Assembly (NCBI RefSeq): GCF_033958435.1
Contig: NC_134152.1
Location: 11,270,001-11,334,000 of the forward strand
Origin: Carettochelys insculpta
Lineage: Eukaryota > Chordata > Testudines > Carettochelyidae
Reading direction: 5' to 3'
Length of the DNA stretch: 64,000 nucleotides
Position 1 is the stretch's first letter; the number at the start of each line of letters is the position of its first letter. Both the position numbers and the translations under genes were made by a program. Below are positions 11,040 to 22,510 of this stretch, in pieces. The notes under the pieces are model-generated. The model saw nothing but the letters and a program-made list of their open reading frames with translations, did not search any database and was not told where the DNA came from.

Positions 11040-12700
11040 TGGATTTTCTAAAGCACACAACTTTGACCTATCTCTGCCCTCACTGGTGTCAATGAGAGTT
11101 TCACCAATAACTTCAATGGGAGTTTTTGAAAATTCCACAATATGTAAGTTTCACAATAACAGAAAACTGACAACAGCCTTTTTTCTATGTCTTTCAGACA
11201 CAGCTGGTTGGGAAGTAACTGTTTTCCTCACCAAAAAATCAGCAACAATTATTTTGGTTTTTTGTCCAAAAATATTTTTGAAATGTTCAGGTTTTTGATG
11301 TTTTAAAAACAAAAAGTCCCAAACCTGAACAGGTTTGTTTTCGAGAACCAGTAAGAACCCAAAAACTATTTTAAAAAACACTTTCTTCACAAAATGTCCC
11401 ATTTTGCCAAGAATCCATTTCTCCGTTGGAAAAACAAAATTGTTTTAAGAAAATTTTCAGTCACCTTTACCTTCAGGTGACCTGCCTGACACTTCTGCTC
11501 CTTGCCAAAGTAAGTCGCTCGTACTAACACTGGGCCCAGTCTTTTATTCCTGCAGTACCCAAAGCATCATCTAAAGTGAGTTGGAATGCAAGCTCAGATC
11601 CCATCAGGAAGAATCTGTTTTTGTGACTCTCTGCCTCTCTGCTAGGAATTAATGATGATTTCTGGACCAAGAAAATGTGCAAATCTCTATAATTATAGCC
11701 AGGGTTGCTAATGTGTGAGGCTGCTGCCCCAGGGCCCGGTATTTCAAAGGGGCCTGGAGCTCCAGCCACTGCTACTTTGGCAGTTACAGTGGCTGGAACT
11801 CAGGCCCCTTTGAAGTGCTGTGGCAGCACTGAGGGCTGACTGCCCTTGGCCCCTCCTCTTCTAGGGCACAGAGGCAGGCCCCTCTTTCACATTGCCTCAG
11901 GGCCCATAGCAGTTGTCTGCCCTGCTAATTATAGCTCTGTTGGTTGCATTATGAATCAGATACCATACACGGGAAATTATTCTATGTAATTCACTACAGA
12001 ATGTAAATATGGAAAGAATGTAATCAAATGACTGTATTCAACCACTAAATGCTACACAGAGACTGATGGCTAATCCTGCAGCAATGCCTTGATGAAGCTT
12101 TAATTTCAGAGCACTTTATTATTCAAAAAGGAAAATCCTCCACCAACACTAAAACAGATGCTCTCATTCTGAGTTTTGTTTACATTTTCTTTACTTTGAC
12201 TGTGCTTCACCTGTTTCCAACATCATACAGTGTGTTTTTAATTTATCCCTACTGAACATTTTGTCCTGATGTTTTGTGCGCAGAGACATCTTAACAACCA
12301 AACCATTCACAGCAGCATATTACCTTATGTTTCATTTTTTCGGGGTCTGCACAACCTGAAATTTTCTATTATTCTTCTTACTGGAGGCTTTGTTCGTTCT
12401 GATGTGGCTGCTGTTCCTGCAAAATTACTATTTGTGATCTTAATCTTTTTTTACTTTGAGAGGCAACATTACAGGCAAAATTTTCTCTTCATGTGTGTTT
12501 TCTTGAAGTGTCTTTTCAACCACTGCCATCCCTTCCAAATAAAAAAACAGGCAGGGGGTGTTGTTTTTACATGCAGTGTGATGTGACACTTAAGCCATTA
12601 ATTCATTTTGCAATGTGACCCTCTGATGGTGCATCTGTTTTTAAAACATTGTTTTTTACATGATCAAGCTATCTGGAAATGAAGAGGCAGCTAAAGGAGA
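11040..12700. other. Intergenic, no gene recognised
   Basis: Mixed sequence. A GC-richer block at about 11700-11930 (GGGGCCTGG, CAGGGCCC motifs) looks repeat-derived, but I could not place it. No coding evidence. Confidence 0.4.
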
Positions 12701-12716
12701 ACTGACCTATTTTGAG

Positions 12717-12925
12717 CAAAACAAAGCAGCAGAAATGTAGCACTTAGAAGACTAACAAAATGATTTGTTCGGTGGTGAGCTTTTGTGGGACAGATCCACT
12801 TCATCAGATCAATTGGGACTGTCCCACTAAAGCTCATCACCAAATAAATCATTTTATTAATCTTTAAAGTGCTACATTTCTGCTGCTTTGTTTTGCTGGC
12901 ATACAGACTAACACAGCAACCTCTA
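12717..12925 (-). mobile_element. SINE-like foldback element, complete with target-site duplication
   Basis: Flanked by a perfect 14-bp direct repeat TGACCTATTTTGAG at 12703-12716 and 12926-12939. Read on the minus strand it starts with a short GTGTTAGTCTGTAT head, then has two inverted arms. One arm has TGTAGCACTTTAAAGATTAA, and the other has its complement around a GATGAAGTGGATCTGTCCCAC loop. The same head and arm design recurs at 30467-30665 and 63081-63281, and in shorter pieces at 15997-16083 and 55060-55130. The long TSD points to LINE-driven integration. I know the family by its consensus in turtle DNA but cannot name it with confidence. Confidence 0.8.
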
Positions 12926-13519
12926 TGACCTATTTTGAGTGCTTTTTAAAGACTCCTCCTGGTAAATTTATCAACTTTGTCCTTAACAGTAGTCTGGCTG
13001 AAAGTTCTTCAGCAGGAAACACAAAGCTTGTGGCAGCCATTTAAGAGCTGTCCATGTAGACTTGGCAAACAAGCATAAATAATCTTCTTAGGAACGCATC
13101 CTATCACTATTCTGCTTCCAGAATCATGGTGCCCTCACCCAGTCCTCGACCTCTGGCATAGCCAAAATTTTCTGGGAAGAAGATATAGTTCATCTAACAC
13201 AGGGTTTCCCAAACTATGGGTCAGCAGAGCTGATCAGCTCCCTGGCTTCCAGCCTCTGCAGGAGATGGGGTCCCCCCAGACCAGCATCAAGCTGCAGGGG
13301 TTGGGGGTCCCCTCTGGCCCCAGCTGCCTTCCAACTGTGGGAGGCCTGGGTCTCCCCTCTGGGCACAGCTGGGGTTCCCGTGGCTGGCTCTGCCAGCCAG
13401 AGGTCTGCCCCAGCCAGCTTCCAGCTGCAGGGATGGGGGTTCCTGCAGCTGGTGCTGCTGGCTGGAGCTGTATGCCCCAGCTGACTTCCAGCTGGAGGGG
13501 TCCCTGTGCCTCCCCTAGC

Positions 13520-13750
13520 TCCCTCCAGCCTATGAGTGACTCAGAGCCCCTGAGTGTGACTCCCCTAGCCACCTTCAGCACCTGAGTGTTACTTCCCAGC
13601 CCCCTTCAGCACCTGAGTCACTCCTAGCCCGTGTGACTCCCTTAGCCCCTCTAGCCCCTGAGTGTGACTTCCCTAGCCCTCTGCAGCCTGAGTGACTCCC
13701 CTAGCCCCTGAGTATGTCTCCCATGGCCCCCTCTAGCCCCTGAGTGTGGG
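13520..13750. repeat. Degenerate minisatellite inside the hAT element
   Basis: Repeats of a roughly 20-30 bp unit containing CCTGAGTGTGACTCCCCTAG with small indels between copies; at least seven recognisable CTGAGTGTGA or CTGAGTGAC cores. Confidence 0.75.
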
Positions 13751-13950
13751 GTTTAAGCTGTGGGGAGCAGTCTGGGGATGAGGGACTTTCCACCACCACA
13801 ACTTTGACTAACTATAATAAATGTAGTGTTATTATTTTATTAATATATGTCCCCTTTTCTATGAAATAACTATTCTGAATATATAAACTTGAGAGGGAAC
13901 AAGTGTATATTCTTGCCTCAGGTGCAAAATTAGCTAATTACAGTTCTGCC

Positions 13951-13969
13951 TCCTCTCTCTCTCTCTCTC
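13951..13969. repeat. (CT)n microsatellite
   Basis: Short run of CT dinucleotides near the right side of the hAT element. Confidence 0.85.
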
Positions 13970-14069
13970 ACCCCCTCCCCTGTTTTTGAATTGCCTTGGG
14001 TCACCAAGTCTTCTTGAATTGTCACAGTGGGTCCCCGTGTGGAAAAGGTTGGGACCTCTGATCTAACTG

Positions 14070-15980
14070 CTGCTCTGACAGACTCCCATGCTATTGACCT
14101 GTTTTTGATTTGTTGATTCCATTCATCAGCATTGCAGTTGAACTCCTGAGTGAAATTAGTGTGGCTATCTGGAATATGAACGCACTGGCCAATTCTATTA
14201 ATGGAAGTTGCAGTCATGGAATAAGCAGGGGAGACACTTCCCTGGAATCTAGGCATGTGTTGCTGGCTTTGAGCCAGAATCAACATGTTCTTCACCTTAT
14301 GCTATAAAATGGCATTTGTTCATTTTTGTGTCTGACTTTTCCCCACCTAGTTCACAAACTCCCCTGGGCAAGAGGAAAGCAGGATGCATCATTCACCTTC
14401 AATGTGACATTATACTACATTGGACGGGTTGTTTTGCTTTAACAGTACTTTAGACTCTCATTAAACTAGTGCATGGTTAGTACTTGGAAAGCAGTAATAC
14501 CTTAACTTTACTTTCCTCCTTCCTGCAACAAACAAAGCCATCTGTTCACCTTAATTTGAGAAAGGCAAGCAATCTCAGTCCATAAAGTTTATACCAAGCA
14601 TTTGTTTTTCTCTAGCCTGCTTTAAAAACATTTTCCAGTTAGTTGGCTCTGCTGCTCTTAGACAAAAATAATTAAAACATTTTTAAAAGAACACTCACTT
14701 TTCAAAGGCTTAAATCTCCACTCTTCCCTGTCCATCCTCAATTGTGGCAGTAGAAATGGATTTTTCTTCAAAAAGCAAAAACAATTTCTCCTTGTCTAGA
14801 GTTACCATATTATCCCAAAGGGAACATTAGACCTGCAATGCTCCCCCTTCTCCACGTGCATGACACAAGCCCTAACTGTTTCCTGCCCATGTAGGACCAG
14901 CCTGCCTGTCCCCTATGCCTGCCCATATGGGGCCAGCCTGAGGAATCCCTCTTCCCCCTCCCTGTGCATGTGAGACTGCCCCAAGCCCCCTGCTGCCCCA
15001 ATGCACAAGGCCAAACTGAGGCCCCGTCCCCACCCTATGGATGGGGGCAGACCCAAGACCTCCCTGCCAACAGCCCATCTGGAGCTGGCCCAGCCCAAGA
15101 TGCTGTCCCTATTGTGCAGGGCTGACACTGACACTTCTACCCCACCTCGTTCCTTCACACACTCCCTTTGGGTCCTACCCCACCTTTTTGGCCAAACCAG
15201 GCAGTTGTCCAGTTTGCTTTTGCCAAATGATTGGTAAATGCTCACTTTTGCCAAAAAAGAAAAAAAAGTCACAATATCTGGGGCAGGGCTTAAATAAGGG
15301 ATTGTCCCAACCAAAACAGGATATAAGGTCATCCTATTTTTGTCAAGTAGCTGGACTTAGAATCAAGCTTGATGTCATTTTATTTGACTTCCTGTTCAAA
15401 TAGTATTGAGACTATGTTAGACAAGCACAAACTCATTCAGGGAAGCAGGGAATGAATTGTTCATAAAGCAAGAGGCTGCTGTAACTTACGTATTGGTGCT
15501 GCTTCTGAGCCAACCATTTAGGCAAATGTGGGAGACCTAGAAATGTTCCAGCTGGAAGTAGAAATTGATAGCCTTATATTTTCTCTTATGCAGTTTTGTT
15601 TATTACAAAGAATGTATAACGTTTGCCTCTCTGAATGCAGAAAGAACCAAAAAGCAGTTTCTTTGCTCTTTTTGGGGTCCATCAGACCCAGAAGTTCTTT
15701 CCCCAGGATCATGCTGTCTTCAGTTTCACAGACTATTGCTTGGTTTCTTACTTTTTGCTTCTGTCTCTGTTATTCTGCATCCTCAGTTTCATACATGCAC
15801 TCTCTTCTATTTACCCAAATAATACCTGGTCAAAAACTCCTGGGCAGGTTCAAACACAGCTTTTGTCTTCGGTGCATCTTATGTTTACAGTTAAGTTAAT
15901 TGAAGGGTGGGTTCACATCTATAAATGTCAACGGGGTTTTAACCCAATCTATAATCAGTTTCACTCAGCTCATAACAATA
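14070..15980. other. Intergenic, no gene recognised
   Basis: Opposing frames at 14810-15400 sit in a C-rich block and share no family resemblance. Nothing here supports a gene or a named repeat. Confidence 0.4.
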
Positions 15981-15996
15981 CCCATCCTTATCTCAG

Positions 15997-16083
15997 TAAC
16001 AGAGAGTAAGCCGTGCTAGTCTATACACTATCAAAACAAAAAGCAGTCAAATAGCACTTTAAAGACTAGCAAAACTTATTATT
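15997..16083 (+). mobile_element. Short SINE insertion with 13-bp target-site duplication
   Basis: An 87-bp insert between perfect copies of ATCCTTATCTCAG at 15984-15996 and 16084-16096. It contains the CCGTGCTAGTCTATA head and AGCACTTTAAAGACTAGCAA arm of the SINE family seen at 12717 and ends in an ATT-repeat tail. The foldback half is absent, so this is a truncated or head-only copy. Confidence 0.8.
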
Positions 16084-16099
16084 ATCCTTATCTCAGCTT

Positions 16100-17040
16100 T
16101 GCTCCTCAGGCTATCGAGGCCAAAAATGACATTCGCTATCCCATTTCAATCCAAAAAAATTGCAAAGTACAAATGATACAGCCTTAACTATTTACATGCA
16201 CACCTGGCCTGTTTCTCAAGATGTTTTCACATCTCCAACTCAAAAGAATTTTGACCTCACTTACATGTTTAAGTGTTCTATTAGTATAAGCTATAGAGCT
16301 TTACGTGAAAGATTATATCATTATATGCTACGGAATCAATTGAAAATGTTATTGTAGTGTTGCATCTTTTTCGCTGTACTGCTTTAATCCCTTTTTACCT
16401 GTAACCCTATGACATTTCTCTATTCTTACTGTAACCACTCCTAAATAAACATTTTTGTTTTTGAAAATTTACTGCTTGCATACCTATTCTTAATCAGAGG
16501 GCTGTATCCATGTTCTTTCAAGGGAAAGCTAACTAGCTATTGATTTCCTTGGCAACTCCTATAAGGTGGGACACAATCTCAATTCCTTGCTTAGCTAAAT
16601 TAAGAGTAATATTTTAAATTGAAAATGGCATAATATAGCTGGATTTAAATCTTTCAGTAACACCCTGTTGCAGTTTTCTTCGATACCAGGATCTACCAAA
16701 TCCATTGCCATACTCTGCATGTTTTCTTTTTAACTGTTTGCTGCTTTTCAGAAACATACATTAACATACATGGATCAATTTGGATCCACAAGAACATTAG
16801 CAGCTAAGGTTCTGCTAAGACTCTGGGTCTCAAAACAGCTTTCAGCTACTCTTCAGATGTTCCTTGGTGGAAAGCTACTGTGTGTAGCCGTTATATTGGT
16901 TTCTTCACCTAAGGGCTGAGCACCTTATTCACTGCACGCCAAGTGCCCGCAAACCACTTGTCTCATCTGAACCAAATCTTTCACAGGGATTTCCACTGAC
17001 TGAATCTGTAAGACACCTCTTCTGATTATACAGCTATTAG
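16100..17040. other. Intergenic, no gene recognised
   Basis: AT-rich unique-looking sequence with no long frame. Confidence 0.5.
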
Positions 17041-17042
17041 AC

Positions 17043-18204
17043 CAGTGGTTCCCAATCTTTTCGGCATCACGCCACCCCTTTTGATGCTTGAGAAACCCTC
17101 AGGCCCCCCCACCTCTTCTTCACCATAATTCATGCCCCTTTTAACAAAAAATTAATATTATCTAAAAATAAATATAAGCACAAATAGTTTTTCTTGGCCC
17201 AAAAATTTAATAAAAATGTAATTTAATATCAGAAACTGCAGAAACAAAATTAATTTAACATGAAGGATGATGAGCCCCAGTCAAGTACCCAAGCCGCGGG
17301 CCTGCCACCTGAGCCCCGCCAGCTGCAGGCCCGAGCCGCTGGAGCCCCACAAGTCCTCTGCCCAAGCCCCATGAGCCTCCAGCTTGATCCCTGCGAGCCA
17401 CAGGCCTGATGCCTGAGCCCCACCAGATGCTGACTCATCACCCGAGCTCCACAAGCCACAAGACAACTGCCAGATCCCTGGCCAGCTGCTCGACCCACAG
17501 GCCCACTAGCCTGAGCCCTGCCAGCCACGGGCCCCCCACCTGAGCCACAGGCCTGCTACCCAAGCCCTGCAAGCCTCTGGCCCGAGCGTCCAGAGCCCCG
17601 TGAGCCACAGGCCAGCCACCCAAGCCGTGGGACCAACAGCCAAGCCTTGCCAGCCATGGGCCAGCCGCCTGCCCAAGCCATGGGCTACCCACTGCCAGAG
17701 CCAGCTGCCCAAGCCAGAGTCCCCTGCTGCGCGTGCGCACCAGCTGAGCCAGAGCTCTCCTGCTGCATGCAAGCTGCCAGAGCCCAGCCCCCGCCACCAA
17801 GCGAGCCGCCCGCCAGCCAGCCAGCCGGATCCAAGGTCCAGCTGCCAGAGGCCCTCCTCTCCTCTCTCCCCAAGCCAGACACCCCCAGCCCCCCATCCTC
17901 TTCTCCTCTCCTCCATCCCTTCCCCTTCCGCTAACCCACACTCAATCACTCACGTTTGCAGGAGGGCACTCAGTGTGGCTCTTTGCAGCCACCTCCTTTT
18001 TATAGTGGCTGCAGGGTCACCCATGTAAAATGGCAGAGGCTGCTCACAGCTTCCCTGCATGCTGAAGGAAGAAGGACTCAATTGGTAGTTAACCAATTGA
18101 CTCCGTGGTTGAGGGTGGATCTTTCTTGGGGTGAAGCAGGGGAGGCTGAGCCGCCTCACTCCCCCCCTAGAATTGCTTCATGCCCCCCAGTTTGGGAACT
18201 CATG
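17043..18204. mobile_element. Non-autonomous hAT-type DNA transposon, same family as 34898-35887
   Basis: Begins CAGTGGTTCCCAATCTTTTC and ends CAGTTTGGGAACTCATG, matching the ends of the copy at 34898-35887. Flanks are TATTAGAC (17035-17042) and TATAAGAG (18205-18212), an 8-bp duplication with two mismatches. An AT-rich left arm (ATTTAATAAAAATG) is followed by about 650 bp of GC-rich repeats on AGCCCCGCCAGCC and CCTGAGCC themes, then a TGTAAAATGGCAGAGGCTG right arm. Long frames on the minus strand here (up to 167 aa) are products of this composition. Confidence 0.8.
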
Positions 18205-18209
18205 TATAA

Positions 18210-18670
18210 GAGCATAATAAAATCTACGTTAATAATTAACTCATCCATTATTTCAGCTACCCTGACTTCTTCCTCAAAATTTAGCAGTCCAGCCTTCAAA
18301 CTTCATTTTCCCAGTCTTTAGACAGGTGCTTTCGGAGACCAACTAGGTGATCCAGTTTTGGGTCTCTGTGCATTCTTAGAGTTTCTAGTCTAACAACTGT
18401 TACGGTTGAGCCTGGATCAATTTTCCCTTTACACGTCACAGATCCTATAACACACTCAGCAGCCAAACTTCTATTGTTGATGTTTAACTACCCACATCTA
18501 AAGAAAGACAGTGGATCTCATTCTCCCATCTCCAAGCTTTTGTCCTTTCAGCTTGTTGTTCCCCAGTTTCCTAAATGAAGAGGGGCACCTGCTGCAGTGT
18601 CTATAGGCCCATTTGAAATTTTGTGGCCAATTCTGTCACATTACTTGCATTTTTAACTAAACGATTTCCT
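18210..18670. other. Intergenic, no gene recognised
   Basis: AT-rich sequence between the hAT element and the gag-like remnant; nothing recognised. Confidence 0.45.
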
Positions 18671-18679
18671 CTGATTTTT

Positions 18680-19910
18680 ACCTTGTTGCCCAATTTTCCT
18701 TTTTCCATTTACCATCTTTTCTAATAATTAAAACAGTCCTGAAGCAGATTAGAATCCCTCTTTCATCATACATATTAGACACAGACCTGTACTTACAGGG
18801 CTCATGGCAGTCGGTTCCCATCTTCCTGAATAGCAACTGCTTCCTCTTCTTGGGAACAGATGCAAGAAAAGACTCAAACTGTGTGGCATGTTCCTCAGCC
18901 TGCAGAAGTGTCTTTGGCTTCCGTTCTCTGATCTGGATCTGCAAGTCAAGCTGAGCATCTACAAATTGCTACATCTGTAGCATCAGTGTATGCCAGGAGT
19001 AGAAACCATCACAGGTCCTCTGCCACATCAGGTGGGGTTTTGTCTTTTCCTCTCCAAGCCCTTAGCTGTACCCAGGCCAACTCAGATTAATGGCTAGGCC
19101 CAAGGCTTGTACCAGGTCTGCTTAATTCAATCTCTTATGTGGGCAGATTCTGCAGCACAGTTAGAGCAGAGCCACACAAGCTGGCTGCTAGAAACGCACC
19201 ATTCTGTCCTCCTTTATATCCATTCATTTGAGCGATGATGTTGAACTAAGCCAAATAAGCCTCCGACAGAAGCCGGCTTTTGTACTAAGATGGTATAAGT
19301 CTGCCCTCTCCCTTCTGGGGCTCTGTGGGATAGAAGCAGGATAGAAAACTGTTGTAAATATCTGGTCTTATTCAAACCCTTGGCTGGCTCAATCCTCATC
19401 CAGATGGCTGTCTTCCACTGTGGTCTGTGACACTTAGATTTCCTCCTGTCTCTAAATTTTTAGCTCTGTAAATCCCTGTTGCAGCTCATCTCTGTAGCCA
19501 AGATATGGATTGACTAAAGCTTGCTTGATCTCCACTGTTTCATGGAAGAACTTCTTATCTATGGCATCACAGATTATTGGTCACCTCATCTTTCTGTTTT
19601 ACCATTCTAGACTAGGTGTTTGGGAAACCTAGCTGCCAATCTGCTTGGATGCTTCGTAGCTGTTTCTCCAACAGAGAATTTCCTTTTGGCTATAAATCCT
19701 CTGTGAGCCCTTCCTGGCAAACTTCCAAATACTTCTTGAATTGCATTCATAAAGCCTACAGATCCTCTTTTAGGTCTCCTCCTGCTGACCATTTTTGATT
19801 TTTGCAGGTATCCCATTATTCCTTCTTGTTTCACGGGGAATATTGAGGAGCTTTCATCTAATCTAACATACCAATAACAATGAAGCCACAGCAGCATAAA
19901 CTTCATCACA
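18680..19910 (-). pseudogene. Degenerate retrotransposon gag-like remnant (possibly Ty3/Gypsy-type)
   Basis: Reading the minus strand across several frames and stops gives a chain of blocks. One is AFLAASLCGSALTVLQNLP near 19150-19200. Next is TPPDVAEDL followed by AYTDATDVA. Then come DLQIQIRERKPKTLLQAEEHATQFESFL and a basic VPKKRKQLL. This order (catalyst-free helical domain with an AASL..GxA..VL block, then a block on LAYP-type residues, then an R-x-KPKTL-x-A-E-E-A motif) is the layout of retrotransposon gag domains. An upstream segment at 19607-19800 encodes a basic stretch with SVGFMNAIQEVFGSLPGRAH that I cannot place. No LTRs, protease or polymerase were found nearby. The copy is clearly dead; its clade is a guess. 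Confidence 0.4.
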
Positions 19911-19919
19911 GACTATCTG

Positions 19920-20555
19920 ACTGAAATGACTAGGGTCCCAGGAGAACTTTTTATATGGCCTGTGCTGAAGCCATTATTCTGGGGCTTCTCTTCTAGCAAT
20001 AGGCAAGCAAACTCCTAAAGCTACTTCAGATATGTCAATATGTGCTGTAATCACATGCTTTGACTGCAGTATAGACATTTCTTTAATCACTCCAAAAGGT
20101 TAGGATTGTCCCCAAACTATATGGTTGTCCTAGAGTAATCTGCATGTATATACTCCTCTCTGTACTTCCTGCACCAACTCCAGTGCCTTGAGAGCACAGC
20201 TCTCTTGAAGCCACAGTGTATGGACTGTCCCCATCAACAGCCCTGGTGGCAATGTCCCGTTTTAAGGGTAGTTTCCTAGTACAGAAATACTTGTCAAAAA
20301 TTAATGCAGTTCAAAGGAGAAGGTATTACTGCTGCTATTCCAGTGTTGTCAAATCTCATGATCTTTTTGCAGTTGTTATGATCTATGTTTCTCTCTTGCC
20401 CAAGCTCCTGGAATCATGTAATTAGAGGACACCCTTGGGTTTTTCTTTTTTCAAATAAAGCAAGTTTCTAGCTCTCATGGTGGTGGGGGAAAAGCTTGGA
20501 AACATGGCAACAGTGAACCCTAAGGCTCAGAAACCAAAAGGCAAATTTTAAAAAA
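19920..20555. other. Intergenic, no gene recognised
   Basis: No frame above 70 codons and no repeat family I can name. Confidence 0.45.
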
Positions 20556-20560
20556 ACCTT

Positions 20561-21298
20561 GGGTGCGTCTACACTAGCCAGCTACTTCAAAGTAGCTGGC
20601 ACAACGTCAAAATAGCACACGTCGCATCTACATGCGCTGTGCGCTATTTTGACGTTGAAATCGATGTTAGGCGGTGAGATGTAGAAATCACTATTCCTCT
20701 CCAAAGATGGGAATAGCGCTCTATTCTGACTTTCAATGTCAAAGTAGGGCATGTGTAGATGATCTGTGTCCTGCTACATCAAAATAGCAGGGTCCTCCAT
20801 GGCAGCCATCAGCTGAGGGGTTGAGAGACACTCTGTCCAGCCCCTGCAGGGCTCTATGGTTGCTGTGTGCAGGAGCCCTTAGCCCAGGGCTTCTGGCTGC
20901 TGCTGCTGCTGCTGCTGCAGCTGGGGGTCCATGCTATGTGCACAGGGTCTGCAACTGGTTGTCAACTCTGTGGACCTCGTGCTGTGCAGGCCGAGTGTGT
21001 CTGGGAAGGGCCCTTTAAGGGAGCAGCTCGCTCTCGCCCCAGAAGGGCTAGTCCAGCCTGTGACCCTGTCCGCAGGCTTTGCTGGCCCCTTATTTTGATG
21101 GAGAGTGCTTGTGTTTGTGGGTGCTCTGCATTTCCTTCCAGAGCAGCTCCTTTGGACGTTCCCCATCGCTTCAACATTGAACGTCGACAGCACCAGCCCT
21201 GGAGGACGTGTAGATGATACGCGTCGAAGTAGCCTGTTTCGATGTTCTTACTTTGAAATAGGCTACTTCAACGTAGTGTGCTAGTGTAGACGTAGCCC
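20561..21298. mobile_element. Non-autonomous Harbinger element
   Basis: The left end is GGGTGCGTCTACACTAGCCA and the right end is GCTAGTGTAGACGTAGCCC, an inverted pair with one change. Trinucleotide flanks are CTT and GTT, near the 3-bp duplication expected of Harbinger. Subterminal GACGTTGAAATCGATGTTAGG and TTCAACATTGAACGTCGA motifs match those in the Myb-bearing element at 1-1681. The interior keeps an ATCAGCTGAGGGGTTGAGAGA block shared with 1400-1440 of that element. It has no coding capacity and looks like an internal-deletion derivative of the same family. Confidence 0.8.
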
Positions 21299-21299
21299 G

Positions 21300-22210
21300 T
21301 TAGTTGTATACTTAAAAAAAACTTTCATGATTTTTAAGCTAGTGTAATGATTTTTTGTCTGTGTCTCTTTCATGATTTTTAATAGGTGGCTCACCATGCT
21401 GCTATTCTGAATCACATTGTGGATACTAGACACAGAAAGCAATAAAAGTTTAAGGCTCAGACAAGAGGCCTTGATATGATATTGATATGTGTGTAAAAAA
21501 TAAGCACTGGAATTTAATAGGGTTATAGTTCTGTGCTACAAGATTGCACAAGGAAGGGAAGCGTCATAAATCTATTTCTGACAAAGGCTGTGCACAGTAT
21601 AGTGCTTCAAGATCTAAAGCAAGATGTGTTATGAGATGGTATCATCAAAAAGCTGAGGGGAAAAATACACAGTTGTCAAGAACTGCTCAGAAAAAAACAT
21701 TAATGCTTTTCATTTCAAGATAAAATTAAGTTGTATCCATAGGGAAATATAAGATAAAATGTGTGTAGCTTTTATTACACTGGAAGCAAAGGGGCAAAAT
21801 AGAATAGAAAGCATAACAGTCAGAATGGAACTAGACCAGAGTGAAGCAACTTAATAAAACATAAAATATGGATAAGCTAGAATGTCAGCTTGAAAGTCCT
21901 GATGTGATTAAGGTGCTCAAACATCTCATCAGCCTCCATATTGCTGTAATGAGAGGGGAGTTTGGTAGATGACTGAAGTTCAGAAGTAGGAACTGCCGGG
22001 TCTTTTGGCAGCACTTGCCTATGGAAAATTCTCCGTATAAACACAAATGCTTGGGAGGCAAAAGACTGTAGGTAAGACTATAATGATTTATAAATACACT
22101 ACATTTTATTCATAGAGCTTCTGTCTCTAAAAACATCTAGAAAAAAATCTGAAGCTCAGTGAAGTAAGGGAGACAACTTGCTTGTCATGGGACAATTATG
22201 ACTCTTTCCT
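21300..22210. other. Intergenic, no gene recognised
   Basis: AT-rich sequence without long frames or a named repeat. Confidence 0.45.
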
Positions 22211-22216
22211 TTCCAC

Positions 22217-22510
22217 CAGGTGCTTGGGAGGATGTTAAATAGCAGCTACAACAGGCAGACATTTTTAAATCAGCAGGTCTTGCTAATCTGCCTTCAAAAA
22301 AAAGAAGACTTAGGAGTTGTTGGTTGATTTTCAAGAGATCTTGAAAGAGTGGGGATGTTCCAGAAGCTAGGAAGAAAGCTAAGTGTGCCAATATTTTCAA
22401 AGGGTAATGGCCTGGATACCAAAAGGCTTTTCAATTTGACACTGATAATGAACAAACTAAGGGAGCAGCAGATATGGAACTTGATTAATAAAGAATTAAA
22501 GGACAGTAAT
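22217..22510 (+). mobile_element. CR1 LINE fragment, left part of a split copy
   Basis: Follows the CR1 consensus through the block GACATTTTTAAATCAGCAGG, the GAAGAAAGCTAA GTGTGCCAATATTT region, and GGAACTTGATTAATAAAGAA, where it stops. The consensus resumes at 23779 with only a few bases missing, so the two pieces are one element opened by about 1.27 kb of other sequence. Confidence 0.7.

Larger units (their letters stand above)
13200..14060. mobile_element. Non-autonomous hAT-type DNA transposon
   Basis: Ends are CAGGGTTTCCCAAACTAT at the left and, on the complementary strand, CAGAGGTCCCAACC at the right. These are the CAGNGGTTCCCAA-type termini of hAT elements. Flanking 8-bp duplications are ATCTAACA (13192-13199) and ATCTAACT (14061-14068), one mismatch apart. 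The interior is GC-rich and holds a minisatellite and a CT run. No transposase is encoded; the opposing frames at 13234-13585 are artefacts of composition. Confidence 0.8.

Noticed and set aside
12269..12586. 105-aa plus-strand frame
   Set aside because: AT-rich, no conserved motif, hydrophobic by codon composition only.
13234..13585. Two opposing frames of more than 100 aa
   Set aside because: Both lie inside the non-autonomous hAT and its minisatellite; palindromic composition explains them.
17438..17949. Long minus-strand frames of 147-167 aa
   Set aside because: They lie in GC-rich repeats inside an hAT element and have low-complexity Trp/Gly/Leu-rich translations; a second copy of the element has unrelated frames.
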